Source: Antennarius striatus (Eukaryota > Chordata > Actinopteri > Lophiiformes > Antennariidae). From it: a stretch of DNA of 64,000 bases. The first letter of the stretch is position 1, and the number at the start of each line of letters is the position of its first letter. Positions 1 through 16,376 of this stretch are shown here, one piece after another. The notes beneath the pieces were generated by a model, which had not been told where the DNA came from, made no database searches, and saw only the letters and a program-made list of their open reading frames with translations. The stretch spans positions 21,317,001 to 21,381,000 of the forward strand of contig NC_090779.1 in the NCBI RefSeq assembly GCF_040054535.1, given 5' to 3'. The position numbers and the translations under genes were made by a program.

Positions 1-1865
1 TGTCAGGGAGGATGTAGACTCTGCTGTACGGGTCCGAGCTTTTTCCCAGGTCCATGGCCTTCAGGCCATTGGCTTGTTTGATGCCCACTATGAGCTTGGA
101 GACATGCAAAGAAGAGGTGCTGACAAACTGTACGACTCCACAAGTGAAAACAAGTTTGATAAAGTTTCTGTGTCCCCAAATATGAATCTATCTGTATATC
201 AGTGTCATGTGAAAATGAACCAAACCTCACCTTTTCTGCAGTCTAACAAAGTAAAACTACTTTCACTTCTAGCATAACATCCTTCAATCTCTAAATGAGC
301 TATCTGTGGGTGAGCTGCATTGTGGGTAATGCAGGTGAGGAAACGGTGGAGCTAACTAGTCACCTCAGAGCGAGCAGTGTTGTACTCCAGAGAGTAGAGC
401 AGCTTTCCTCTTGCCTCTTGTTTAGTCGCACCATAGTCCGTATCTGACGCCTCTTGCTGAACCTATCAGTGCACAGGAAGTAAAAAAGCTAACAAGCTTT
501 TTTAGGGGACCTATCAACATAATCTGATTTGTTAACATAAATGTTTTCTAATCTGCTGCAGGTTCCTACTTTCAAAGGGTTTGATGCCACAGAGACATTA
601 GCCAACAATGAATGAAGGCCCCTTCAGCCGGAATCATGACAAAACAACCCTGGGATCATTTCAGTTTTTCACCTGTAGAGGGAGCTGTCACTCACCAGAG
701 CTGAAGTGGTTTTTCCATCCACTTTTTTCGAACCAGTCTTGCTATTCTTCTTTCGCTTCTTTCCTTTTTTGCAACAGCACTTGATGCAGATGCACAGACA
801 GCTGAACAGAATCAGCAGCCCACCACACACAAAGATAGTGTAAACCGCCCATCGAGGCACTGCAGGAGATAAAAACCGTTGATTTCATCCTTGAAGATAT
901 GGAGTGTCCACGCAAAGTCACGACAAAGACTAGACATTTGACAGCTTTACATTTTACATTTAAGTAATGCCGTTTTAATTCCGCCACAGCACGATCACCA
1001 GGACCAGGTGAAAGGTTTGTTGTGAGAAAAAAGTGATGAGGAGGCTAATAAGACCATAATAAGGTTGACTATAATAAGATTAGCATTGGCACACTGGACC
1101 AGAAAGTCTGGAAATTTTAATGATTATAAAAAGTGAACGAAACCATAAAAACCCATTAGTGAGACTAAGTCAGACAGGGTGAGGGTGACTAATGTTCAGT
1201 TCCACCTGCCTGGGTTTTCTCCTAAATCTCTAGCTTCCTCACACCTCCAACAACATGCAGTTTAGGTGAAATGATCACTATAAATTCACCGTAGGTTTGA
1301 GTGTGAGCGTGAAGGGGTGTCTGTCTTTCTGTCCAGGATTCGGATAAGAGTCTCATCCACAAGAAGATGAATGAATGAAGCTAAGCCCCACTTCTCAGTG
1401 ATGGTTTCCTGAGGTCTATATTTTATCAGCTATCTTTCATAATTACAGATTCAGGGTAATAAAAGTGCTAAACGCATTCTACGTCAACTGCAACTCATTT
1501 TGAAGAGGCGAAGATTTAAAAGCTCTGCTCAGGTCACATGAATTTAAGGATCTTTGCTTGATTTTTGAGGCAACACAGCTCTTTAGTGACTTACAGGGGA
1601 TCCTGTTCAGCAGGTCATTGATGTAATGAGAAGCAACGGCAGCGATCGGGTTGAGGGTGGTGTTAGTGGAGGCGAGGGTGGTGGTGAACTTGGTGGTCAG
1701 GTGGGTGGTCGGGTGGGGGGTCGGGTGGGTTGTCAGGTGGGTGGTTGGGTGGGTGGTTGGGTGGGTGGTTGGTGGACTGGATGTGGCGGTGGGTGGAACA
1801 GCTGTTGTTGTTAAGCCATTATGCTTTGGTGTAGTTGGATTTCTAGGCGGGCGGGTGGTCGGCAT
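1..1865 (-). CDS. Synaptotagmin (syt1/2/5/8-like), 5' part, partial at left edge
   Basis: Synaptotagmins are membrane-anchored C2-domain proteins that couple vesicle or membrane fusion to calcium. Four coding exons join in phase on the minus strand: 1595-1865, 696-859, 364-456 and 1-94 (continuing off the window). The start ATG is at 1863-1865. Exon 1 encodes about 90 luminal residues rich in Thr, Pro and His, ending LLNRIP. Exon 2 starts with PRWAVYTIF, gives a membrane segment of about 20 residues, then a Cys cluster (CLCICIKCCC) and a Lys-rich stretch, as in synaptotagmins. Exon 3 ends GKLLYSLEYNTARSE, the first strand of C2A, and exon 4 continues LIVGIKQANGLKAMDLG and SSDPYSRVYILPD, the first C2A calcium-loop region. 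Introns are GT-AG (T|GTAAGT, G|GTGAGT, G|GTGACT). The family call is secure. The paralogue is not: the N-terminus is unusual and the PRWA junction recalls syt8, but the C2B domain is outside the window. Confidence 0.87.
1691..1775. repeat. Coding minisatellite, about 12-bp unit, in synaptotagmin exon 1
   Basis: An imperfect tandem repeat based on GGTGGGTGGTTG-like 12-mers lies wholly in frame within the first synaptotagmin exon. On the minus strand it encodes about seven copies of a TTHP/TTHL-type tetrapeptide. The array accounts for the Thr/Pro/His-rich, possibly O-glycosylated luminal domain. Copies differ by only one or two bases, so length variation between alleles is likely. Confidence 0.85.
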
Positions 1866-4800
1866 GACGGAGGAGGAGAGAAGCTCTGGAAACAGAAGAA
1901 GAGAAGAAGTTTCAGTTTGAATCTAACGCTCCTCCGTGTCACACACCCCTTGATAGGATCACACACACATTTTCATTTCAGTGTTACGTTTCAAGTCCCT
2001 TCTATGAAAAGCTAATGGGTTTCCATAGCAACTACAGGCCACAGTTACTCGTCCTAAAAGTAGATTTACGGTAATTTAATTAACATATATTTAATACTCA
2101 TATTTAATACTTCTGAATTGCGAACATGATGTGAAAATGCTGCTTGGAATTTCTCCGTCACAAAGAACTGAAAACAAGCTGATAAACTTCTGGTATGTCA
2201 GCAACTCATTAGTCACACATCCAGTAAAAACACACGGCGGTGTTATCATGTGCTCCGGAGTCCATTAAGATTTAAGTCAACAATAAGACTATTTACAAAA
2301 CTTTTGGAATTTCATGGATGAACCAGTCGTCTGCTAAAACAACCCTCTCCTATGAGAAAGCATGAAAACTGGGGGTAAAAGTTTGACATTGTTAGTGTCA
2401 AATTTTTGTTGATTTTTTTTTTTTTAAACAAAAGAATCATATTAATGTTCCCCTGAACAGAAATGGCTACTTTCACTTTGTTTTCTTCTTCTCCAACAAA
2501 GAAACCTGGAAAACAACAACAGCACCACTAAGTCATGTCAGACTGGAGGCGTCCTTACGGCAGTGACGTTATAAAATCAAACCACAACCATTAAATTCCA
2601 CAGACGTGACCGAGTGGAACTTCACCTGAGGGACTCCACCATGAACAAACAGCAGCGGTACACACACCTACACCCTGACTCCTCACAAGGTTTCCTGGGC
2701 AACGCTAGCCTCAAAAACACTTTGATGATAAAAACAAGCATTGAGATCTTCAGATTAAAAAAATAATTATTGACATCTAACAATGGTGGCGTAGCCAGAA
2801 TCAATGATGGAACTTGTGAGTGAGTTACTTTGGATGCAAGCAGGAGAAAAAGTTTTGCAAGCATGGTTCAATGAAAAGAAACAGGAGGTGCTGTCTGCAG
2901 AAGACGGGTCTATTCAGTGATCACACCGACAGACGAGGTCAAACAAATATGAAACGATGGACGCCTTCAAAGATCAGCCGAACGCTCTAAAACAAACTGT
3001 AGCGACGAGCACATGACAAAAAACAGAGCAGGACTCTTGATCTGATCTTGTGAACACATGTATTTGCGTATCATTGTGACTCATGCATGTATTGCTAGAA
3101 TCAACAAAGACCATTTATCCATCTGGATGAAAAGATACTCTGCCAACCTGTTTGTAAGTCATTTGGAAAATATTTCTTATCCACTAAAATCTAAAATTTC
3201 AAACAAAAATCAACTTTAAAAGTCAGAAACATTCCGTTCCTTCTGCACATGCTCCATGATGACTAAGACTTTCTTCTCTGAAACTGATGTCTGTTATCGA
3301 CATTTCTGCCATTAATCAATTTGCCAAAATCTAAAATTAAAACCTGTGAGTGAAATATTTTACTTACTGATGGAGACGTTTACGTGAATGTTGACATCCT
3401 CATTGGCCGCGACCAGACAATAAATCGTTTCTCATGTATAAGACTCTAAATAAAAGGGAGTTGTGTCGGTGAATGAGTGAAGAGGAAGGACGTGATGTAA
3501 AAAAGTTCTTAAAAACTTTTTAAATGCTTGATTAGAGAGAGGAAATGTCCCTCCATCCTGCCCGTTTTTACTGTAATCACCAGGAAACATCAGAATCCTC
3601 TTAATGTTTCCAAACAGTTAAAATTGGCATCCTGCTCTGAGCAGAAAAACAGAAGTCTACATCTTCAATTTATAGGCTCAAATGCAAACTTCACAACTTT
3701 TTAACGAGAATTTAGCTTGAAGGCTGTGAAAACGTGGCTCCACGCCTAAGCCTAGCTCGAAGCATCAAAGCTTTTGTGTGCCCTCAGGCCTTATCTTGTT
3801 CATTAAATTACAGATACATCAAGTGACCCAATCAACCAACCACCGGTTCTTCAGTCAGCTGAAGGGGTCACCGTCAAATCCAATTTATTTTAATTGGAGG
3901 CAAGAAATTGAGAGAAGTTCCTGAACTACAGATGAACCTGCGGTACTTGTTCATACATCACCTGACTGGAGTCACGCACAAGTCAGCTCACAAGGTGTTT
4001 CAGCACGACAGGAGGTCACTGCTGGGTACAATAACAGGTTCAAGCAGAGATAGCAGTGGAACACGCTTCATAGGCCCTCCATTCTCCATCACAGTATTTT
4101 GTGACTTTTCCGCTCCATGACTGTAGCTCCTGCATGAAGTTGTGAGGAAGTGGAAATGGAAGTGTAAAAACTTCCTCAATGTAAGGTTACCATGAGGGGG
4201 AAAATATTCCAATGCTGTTTTCTCCGCCTGAGGATTAAGATCCGATGTTTTATGGCAATGCATGTGACTATTGTGACTGAAAAACAGGTCTGCTGAAGCA
4301 GCCAGAAGCTGTTGACACACGGCACATGTGACTAAGAACAGAAATGCTAATGAGATGACTTCTATTATTTCTGAGAGCATAGCAGCTGAAACTGAGTTAC
4401 ATGTTTCAACAACGGCAATTATTTGATTAAGTTTATGATCTTTATGATCTTAGTTTTTGTATCTTAATGCTATGTAAGCTCACAATTAATCAATTTACCC
4501 ATCAAATGCTCTAAAGCTGGACTGGAGAGAGAAAGTAAAAGAGCAAATTACAACCATAAAAATGTTCTGACAGCAGAAATAATCATCTAAAAGATGACCA
4601 AAAAAAGCTAAATGGATGAAAGAAAAATGGTAGGAAAGAAATAAAGATTTGAATATCAACACATACCCAGGTATATATTTATGTTTAACTGTACACCCTA
4701 TAAATCATCAGTATTTGTCTAAATGAAATGTAGAAGGATGAAATAACACCAACACCAACAATACCTGAGCGTAAGACGAGAGTTTCCGATCTATTCAGAC

Positions 4801-6795
4801 ACCATTTGTCTCTCCTTCATTTGTTCGGTCGGCTGTTAGATCTGGGTTTCCGTGCCGGCTCAGTTCAGTCGGCCATCCTCAGCTCGGCCTCCCTGTGCCG
4901 CCACCACACCTGCTGAATACACACAGTTACCTGTCGGTGTTCAAACAGAGGTGGAGTCGTTGCACTTCGAGCAACAGTTATTCAAATATGTTTCATCTCG
5001 TGATAGCTACTGTAAGAATGTGCGTGTGTGTGTGTGTGTGTGTGTGTAGGAGGAGTCACACACAAAACTAATGCCTTCTTCTAACCACAGATGAGAGTCC
5101 TCCTCCTGTATTTACACTAAAGATGCTTTTATCCAGCTATTGTGTCTTGGACTGTTCACACAGTTGTTGTTTTTCCTACCAAAACTTGAGGGACGTCTGT
5201 GCAGTGATTGGTCAGCCGAGGAGAGGTCAGGGGTCACACACTGTGGGTCTACTCTTGCTTGACTCACCTTGCTCGTCTTGTGGCAGGTTTATGGAAGCGG
5301 GTCAGTGGTTCTCTGGTCTTGATCTCAGTTATTGATCAGTCTGTCTCCAGTTTGATGAAGTTTGGATGACCAATTATATTTTTTTAAAAGTTACGAAATA
5401 CAGTATATACAACTGTTTTATTACGAAACAGTAGTTTAATATCGTAAAGAAAACCAAACAGTATCCCGATTCAACGCTCAAACACAGGAACTCCATCTCT
5501 CATTGGTTGCAGAAGTTATTGAGTGCTCATGGTTGGGGGAGAAGTTACTGCTTCAGCTAATGACGTGTTGATTTGTCATGACTTTTCAGTTCATTTTAGA
5601 TTTTTTGAAGATTTTTTTTTAACTAAGAGAAGTACATTATATTTTGGTGGTAATCTTTTTTATATATATAGAATTCTTTTTGCAATATAAAGATAATTTC
5701 AGTATTTTAGACTAACTTTCCTGCAGTCCTTGAAATAAATATGTATATGACACATCTCCATCAGATCTGGCACACAGTAAATCCTGTGATGAACTGTTAC
5801 ACGTTGAACTTTGTTTAAATGAAACTGTATTTATTGGTTGAAATAGCAGCAAGAGCAAGAACAGACCAGAGCCAATCAGGATGGAGCAATCAAGAGAAGG
5901 AATCAGTTGGTCCAGAGGGTGAATCAACACTTTGGTTCCACGGAACCGCTGCTGCTCAGCCTCTGAGGGTTCAGGCTGGAACTGTAGCTTTTGTCGGTAC
6001 AAGTTATGCCTGTAATCAAGCCAGTCAACAAAACATTGTGTGGTTCTTTGAGGTCTGAACGTCTTTCCTCACAAGACAAAGCAGATCGTAGAAACATCAC
6101 ACTGCCAGGTGACCTTAAAGCTGTCAAGACAGCGTGTTTGTAAAAAAAAAAAAACCGTCAGAAGTCACACCTTTCACACAACTGCAGGAGAAAGCCACAT
6201 AAAAGTATAAATAATGAACGTAAATTTTGATCAAGTATTTTTATCACAAAAATGTCACAAACGTTTTGTTATCTGCAATCTTGTCAGGCTTTAAATCTAA
6301 AGGATATAAATTTCATCTAACAATCTGTTTTTACCCCAACATGTTTACAAGCACTGAAAAAACTAAGGATTAGTTTAACAAAAATGTTAACATTTTAGAA
6401 TTCTGTTGTTCTATCTGCTGCAGTCTCTGCCAGACACTTTCCACCCAGTGGATGTCTTCACTTCTAAAAAAAAATTTTTTTTTTAAAATAAATTTTTCTA
6501 CAACACTTCTCTCAAACTGGTTTCTTGCCACCCTCCTGATTTCCCATCACTAATCCAGACTCCAAGTGAAGATTTATCCTTTAAAAATTCTCACTATGAA
6601 ACTTTCAATTGCTGCAGTTCCTTGTTCTCAAACTGGGAAGAGACAAAAATGCTTTTCTTCCTCCATGAGACAACAAAGCGGATCAAAAGTCACCAAGTCA
6701 TTTCTAAGTACGGGTACTGTAAATCTGTGAATTCTCTTTTCTGGAACATTTTAAGTTATGCATTTGAAAGCAAAAGTAATTATCTGTATTAAATG
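1866..6795. other. Intergenic: dldh 3' side to synaptotagmin 5' side
   Basis: No convincing exon was seen here on either strand. It is ordinary A+T-leaning fish DNA with a (GT)n run near 5024-5047 and several homopolymer runs. It should contain the synaptotagmin promoter (just above 1865) and the end of the dldh 3' UTR (near 6800), but no clear core promoter motif could be identified. Open frames here are short, overlap on both strands and lack family similarity. Confidence 0.6.
5024..5047. repeat. (GT)n microsatellite
   Basis: A perfect GT dinucleotide run of about 12 units lies between dldh and the synaptotagmin gene. Confidence 0.9.
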
Positions 6796-6831
6796 TTTAT
6801 TTATGACCCAAACCCTGTTTAACATTTTATT
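6796..6831 (-). terminator. Candidate polyadenylation signals of dldh
   Basis: Two AATAAA hexamers on the minus strand (read as tttatt at 6826-6831 and 6796-6801) lie about 140 and 170 bases downstream of the dldh stop codon. They would give a short 3' UTR. Position and sequence are direct observations; use in vivo is inferred. Confidence 0.5.
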
Positions 6832-6972
6832 GATAACATTTAAATAACATGAGCATTAAATGATGTACAGTGTGGCTGTGCAGAGGATCCCAGGGGACTT
6901 GGATGAAGGCTTTGACTTGGACACGACATCCTGTTTCTCCTCGGTTATGTACACTGAAGACGGGACAGCGGA

Positions 6973-12639
<5,667 letters not shown>

Positions 12640-12699
12640 TTTGTCTGTGTCCCCTCACAGGATCTGTAACCTACAGCAGGCCGACCAGCCAAGGACTCC

Positions 12700-12770
12700 T
12701 GTGGATGCGCACGCGCAGTATCAGTCCACAGACGCGCCTCTGCGTCGCCTTTAAATGACGTCACGCAGTG
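12700..12770 (-). promoter_or_regulatory. dldh CpG-rich promoter with NRF-1 and CRE sites
   Basis: About 65 bases upstream of the dldh start codon the sequence becomes CpG-rich. TGCGCACGCGCA at 12706-12717 fits the NRF-1 consensus YGCGCAYGCGCR exactly. TGACGTCA, the full palindromic CRE, is at 12756-12763. No TATA box is placed sensibly. NRF-1 and CREB sites are well-known drivers of nuclear genes for mitochondrial proteins, which fits the gene. Binding and start site are inferred. Confidence 0.65.
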
Positions 12771-12779
12771 CCGACAGAC

Positions 12780-13685
12780 ATTACCTACATTTTTTTATGT
12801 GTAATGTAAAGACATGTTGTCATACCCCCTGGCAACTCCTTTATATGTTCTCTGTCTGTAATTGTATACTGTTTTTGTATACTATACTGAATTTTCTTCA
12901 ATAAATTTGTTTATTAAAAAAAATTAAATTAAATTTAAAAAAAAAAAATTTTTTTAATGTCATTTAAACGATTCCGTTTTATTTTATTTCTTTTGAAATA
13001 AACAGATTTGGGATATTATTTGGAACTGGATCTAGCAGTGTCGTGCAGCATCTCCTATATACTGAATACCACATTTTTTAATGTGTCAAAAAAAATTTTT
13101 TTAGTAGTATTTAGAAAAATGAAAAAGAAATTAATACTGAGCATTTGTGACAAGTGTGACCGAAGAATCAGCTATATCATACCAGTTTATGGATATTTTT
13201 AATGACAGGCCTTCATGTACACATACCTTGTTACGGATTAGCTACCTGCAATAATATTCAGGCAATCCCAGATATTGATATCTATTTCAAAGCTGTAAGT
13301 GTAAATCAAATTCAGGTTCATCTTGACTGTGACATGATAATTAATCAAAAACAACACATGCAAATGTAAACTATCAAATTCTAGGTATTTTCTAAACAGA
13401 ACAATATTGTTTGAACAGAATGAAAATACACAAAGGGCTCTTCAGACAAACGACAAAACAACAAAAACACCGAAATTATCCTCTTAAGAAAATCTTATTT
13501 AGTAATCTATAAAATTCTGATCCTTAGAATGACCAGCGAAGTACAAGGAAAAAGATCTGAAAAAAAATCTCTACTGCACAATAACAAAAACATTAACCAG
13601 ACCTTGAATAGAACTGAGCACAAACAGTGAATTAACAAACTGATTTACTTTATACATCAAATATACATCAAATGATACAGTTTCT
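12780..13685. other. Intergenic: dldh promoter side to TRIM 3' side, with retroposon-like tail
   Basis: No gene was seen here. At 12820-12955 the plus strand reads like the 3' end of a transcript: AATAAA at 12900-12905 followed by an A-rich run of about 40 bases with interspersed T. This may be the tail of an old retroposon lying next to the dldh promoter. The rest (12960-13680) is A+T-rich, holds the 3' flank of the TRIM gene and shows no canonical polyadenylation signal close to its stop. Confidence 0.45.
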
Positions 13686-15308
13686 CTATTTGGTGTGATT
13701 GACAGGACAGATGATCAGAGGCCAGTTGTCACTAGTGTCGAGATCAACAGCAGGACAGAAGATTGGGAAAATGTCCTCATTGAACTCGCAGCCAGTAAAG
13801 GAATAGATTAGATTTGCATCTTCAGCATCATAAAAGGAGACCAGGCCCTCCTCATAATCAACAAACACACCCACTTTTTTATGTTGTGACTTTGGGTCCA
13901 GATAGACTGGAAATGTTCCCGTCGGTCTGTATTCCCTTCCAGCGTCGAAACATATCATCCAGTAACCATCCTTAGCGTATTTATTATATGTATTGGTCGA
14001 CTTTCTAATGACTCCTAAACCCCAATCATTCTTCTTTTCAACCTGAACCTCATAGTAAAATCTACCAGAGGAGAAACTTTGCTGAGCTTTGACGCTACCT
14101 AGCAGTATACCGCTTCTGCGGTAATTTCCTGTAAAACAATAATTAGCTTGTTTTCCATCATCAGATAGCTTGATATAGGAGTCTGCTGTGTTATGATCAA
14201 GTGTCACATCCACTGCATACTGCCGGACATTCTTCAGCTCATCCTGGTATGCCTGTTTTATCTGTTCAGTGACTGTCTCTGATGTCTTTTGAGCTGCAGC
14301 TCGAACACAGTCTATGTATGAAGGTGGACTCGTGCTGATGACAGACCAGTCCTTAGCGGGTGGAGCATCGCTCATCAATGAAAATCTGTCAATGAATTGG
14401 AATTGATCCTCAGACTTTAGGAGCTGCTCCACCTCTGAGCTTCTCTTCTGCAGCTCTGAGATTTCCTGTTCTAGTTCTTGGATGGAATGTTCGGCCCAAT
14501 TCTCTGTCTGCCTCTGTTTTTCTTTAATTTTGTTGATGAACTCCGTGTCATGCCCCTTAATGGACTCCATCAGAGTATTGAAGAACCGAGCACCATCTGT
14601 GAGCTCTCTGTCTGCATTATTTTTGCTGTACCCCACACAGCTTTTGAACTCCAGAATCTTCAGCTGTCTCTCCTGGATCATCGTTTGGATTTCAGTCTCT
14701 GTCTTCTCCAGATTTGCCCTTTTTTCTGTGTATTCATCTTTCAGAGGAACGACATCGTGAGATTTGTGGCCTAAAACAGCACAGAACATGCAGACACACA
14801 TCTGGTCAGTCCGACAGAATAGCTCCACAGCTCTGTTGTGCTTGGATGTGCACATCCTGTTTTCCAGGTCCACTGGGTCGATCAGCTGGTGTGCTTTGAG
14901 AGGTAAAGCTATCAGATGAGGCTCCAGGTGAGCCTTACAGTAGGAGGCCAGACATAGGAGGCAGGTCTTCAGGGCCTTCTTCTTGGTTCCAACACAGACG
15001 TCACAGGAAATCTCCCCTGGTTTGGAATCCTGTGGCTCTGACCCGCCGCTGCACGCTTTCACTTCAACCGACTGTCTCAACTGAGTAGCCACCTCAGAGA
15101 TGAAGGTATTGATCTCCAGTTCAGGTCTTTTATTAAATGTTTTTTTACAGTTGGGACACTGACATTTCTTAGTAGCTATCCAGTAATCAGTGACACAGCT
15201 TTTACAGAAGTTGTGTCCACATGGTGTGGTAACTGGATCAGTGAACACATCCAGACAGATGGAGCACAGACACCGATCCTTAGTCACCAGACAGCTGATA
15301 GCAGACAT
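13686..15308 (-). CDS. finTRIM-like E3 ubiquitin ligase (RING, B-boxes, coiled coil, PRY-SPRY), single coding exon
   Basis: The 540-aa product has the full TRIM order. The RING finger (about 15-54) has ligands C15, C18, C30, H32, C35, C38, C51 and C54, with PCGHNFC in its middle. A B-box1-like segment (about 102-131) is followed by B-box2 (about 153-184, CTSKH to GHKSH). A coiled coil (about 190-310) is rich in Glu, Lys, Gln and Leu. A PRY-SPRY/B30.2 domain (about 360-535) contains RFYYEVQVEKKNDWGLGV and GVFVDYEEGLVSFYDAED. RING TRIMs transfer ubiquitin; the SPRY domain chooses the target. Architecture and the uninterrupted coding exon match the expanded fish TRIM families (finTRIM and similar), several of which are induced by virus or interferon. 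A 5' non-coding exon is likely: acceptor CTTTCATCAG ends at 15318 and a donor lies at 15788. No stop or frameshift was seen, so it looks functional. The exact subfamily cannot be named from sequence alone. Confidence 0.92.
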   Translation of the reverse strand: MSAISCLVTKDRCLCSICLDVFTDPVTTPCGHNFCKSCVTDYWIATKKCQCPNCKKTFNKRPELEINTFISEVATQLRQSVEVKACSGGSEPQDSKPGEISCDVCVGTKKKALKTCLLCLASYCKAHLEPHLIALPLKAHQLIDPVDLENRMCTSKHNRAVELFCRTDQMCVCMFCAVLGHKSHDVVPLKDEYTEKRANLEKTETEIQTMIQERQLKILEFKSCVGYSKNNADRELTDGARFFNTLMESIKGHDTEFINKIKEKQRQTENWAEHSIQELEQEISELQKRSSEVEQLLKSEDQFQFIDRFSLMSDAPPAKDWSVISTSPPSYIDCVRAAAQKTSETVTEQIKQAYQDELKNVRQYAVDVTLDHNTADSYIKLSDDGKQANYCFTGNYRRSGILLGSVKAQQSFSSGRFYYEVQVEKKNDWGLGVIRKSTNTYNKYAKDGYWMICFDAGREYRPTGTFPVYLDPKSQHKKVGVFVDYEEGLVSFYDAEDANLIYSFTGCEFNEDIFPIFCPAVDLDTSDNWPLIICPVNHTK

Positions 15309-15787
15309 GTTTGAAATCTGATGAAAGAAGGAAGTAATTCTTATTAAAGACTCAAAGTCCAGATATGAAAGAAGACATGAAACAAAAAAGAAATTCAGAA
15401 TTAAAATACATGAGAAAATAAGAAATTAATATACGTATATGTACACACACATGTACATCCAAGCACAACAAGTCCATACATGCATACATACATACATCTA
15501 CATCTACCCATTAATACTTTACATATAAAACACTTCACAATTGCCTCCACAGCTGTGATTGAGTAGTGCTAAATCTGATCACAAAGACTTTTCAGCATCA
15601 AAACAGATTTTTAATGACTTTCTGAGACTGAGCCCAGCCTGAACGAACCACACCTCACTTCATTTCCAACTTCTGTTCAAAATTTCAGATGAAGTTTAGA
15701 TATTTTTACCAAACATGACTAATTTTGACGGCATATCTTTTTGTTTGGTAAAATATTTTTTTGTAAAATGCAGTATACTGTACTCAC

Positions 15788-15900
15788 CTGTTGTTGGCAG
15801 GTAGAGATCCACAACTCCCCAGAAACTCCTTTTCAGCTGTTGTTCAGTAAATTTTAATGGAAACATTTCCTCCTTCACAGTTGCTCCTCCTCTCAGTGAA
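15788..15900 (-). other. Probable 5' non-coding exon of the TRIM gene
   Basis: A strong donor (ACAACAG|GTGAGT, exon edge at 15788) faces a strong acceptor with a pyrimidine tract just 9 bases upstream of the TRIM start codon (exon edge at 15317), giving a 470-base 5' UTR intron. The upper edge is only a guess, set below the ISRE at 15909. The exon contains an ATG at 15865-15867 whose frame would cross the splice junction and overlap the TRIM start out of frame (see findings). Confidence 0.55.
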
Positions 15901-15908
15901 ATGATAAA

Positions 15909-15925
15909 AGTTTCACTTTCGTTTC
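15909..15925 (-). promoter_or_regulatory. Interferon-stimulated response element (ISRE) of the TRIM gene
   Basis: The minus strand reads GAAACGAAAGTGAAACT, three consecutive GAAA-type half sites. It includes GAAAGTGAAACT, a perfect match to the ISRE core GAAANNGAAACT bound by IRF and ISGF3 factors. It lies about 120 bases upstream of the candidate 5' exon donor, where a promoter element is expected. The match is seen in the sequence; interferon response is inferred. Confidence 0.7.
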
Positions 15926-16376
15926 TCCATAAACTGTAAAATATTTTGCAGTTTAACAATAGTTCTTCAAAATGATTGAGGGGTTGGCTTTAATTTGCTT
16001 CTATCACCAGAAGTACCACAGTACGTAAAAGTATTAAACGCCTGCTTTCATGTAATTTATTATCAGCAGTGCCATTTAAATAATGCGTGAATGAGGGCTG
16101 CAGTTTTCAAATGTTCCACGAGAGGGGGCTATCCGCCTTCCTTTACTGAACAAACACCAGGCTTTTAACTCCGAGAGAAAACCTGCTGTAAATGTATTGC
16201 AAACACTCATAAAAATCAGTCTCCTAAGATCCCTTTATGGGCTCATAAGGTAATTCTAAGCAATTCTCATCATCCATCTGTAGCCGGGGCGGTCCGCATG
16301 CTCCGACTACACTGCGTTGTGTTCTGGTGAGCAATTGACTCGACACAGAGGCGACTTTCTTCGGTTGGAATTTATT

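Noticed and set aside
4000..4380. 126-codon minus-strand open frame between dldh and the synaptotagmin
   Set aside because: A hydrophobic start looks signal-like, but there is no homology, promoter or splice support, and the other strand is also open.
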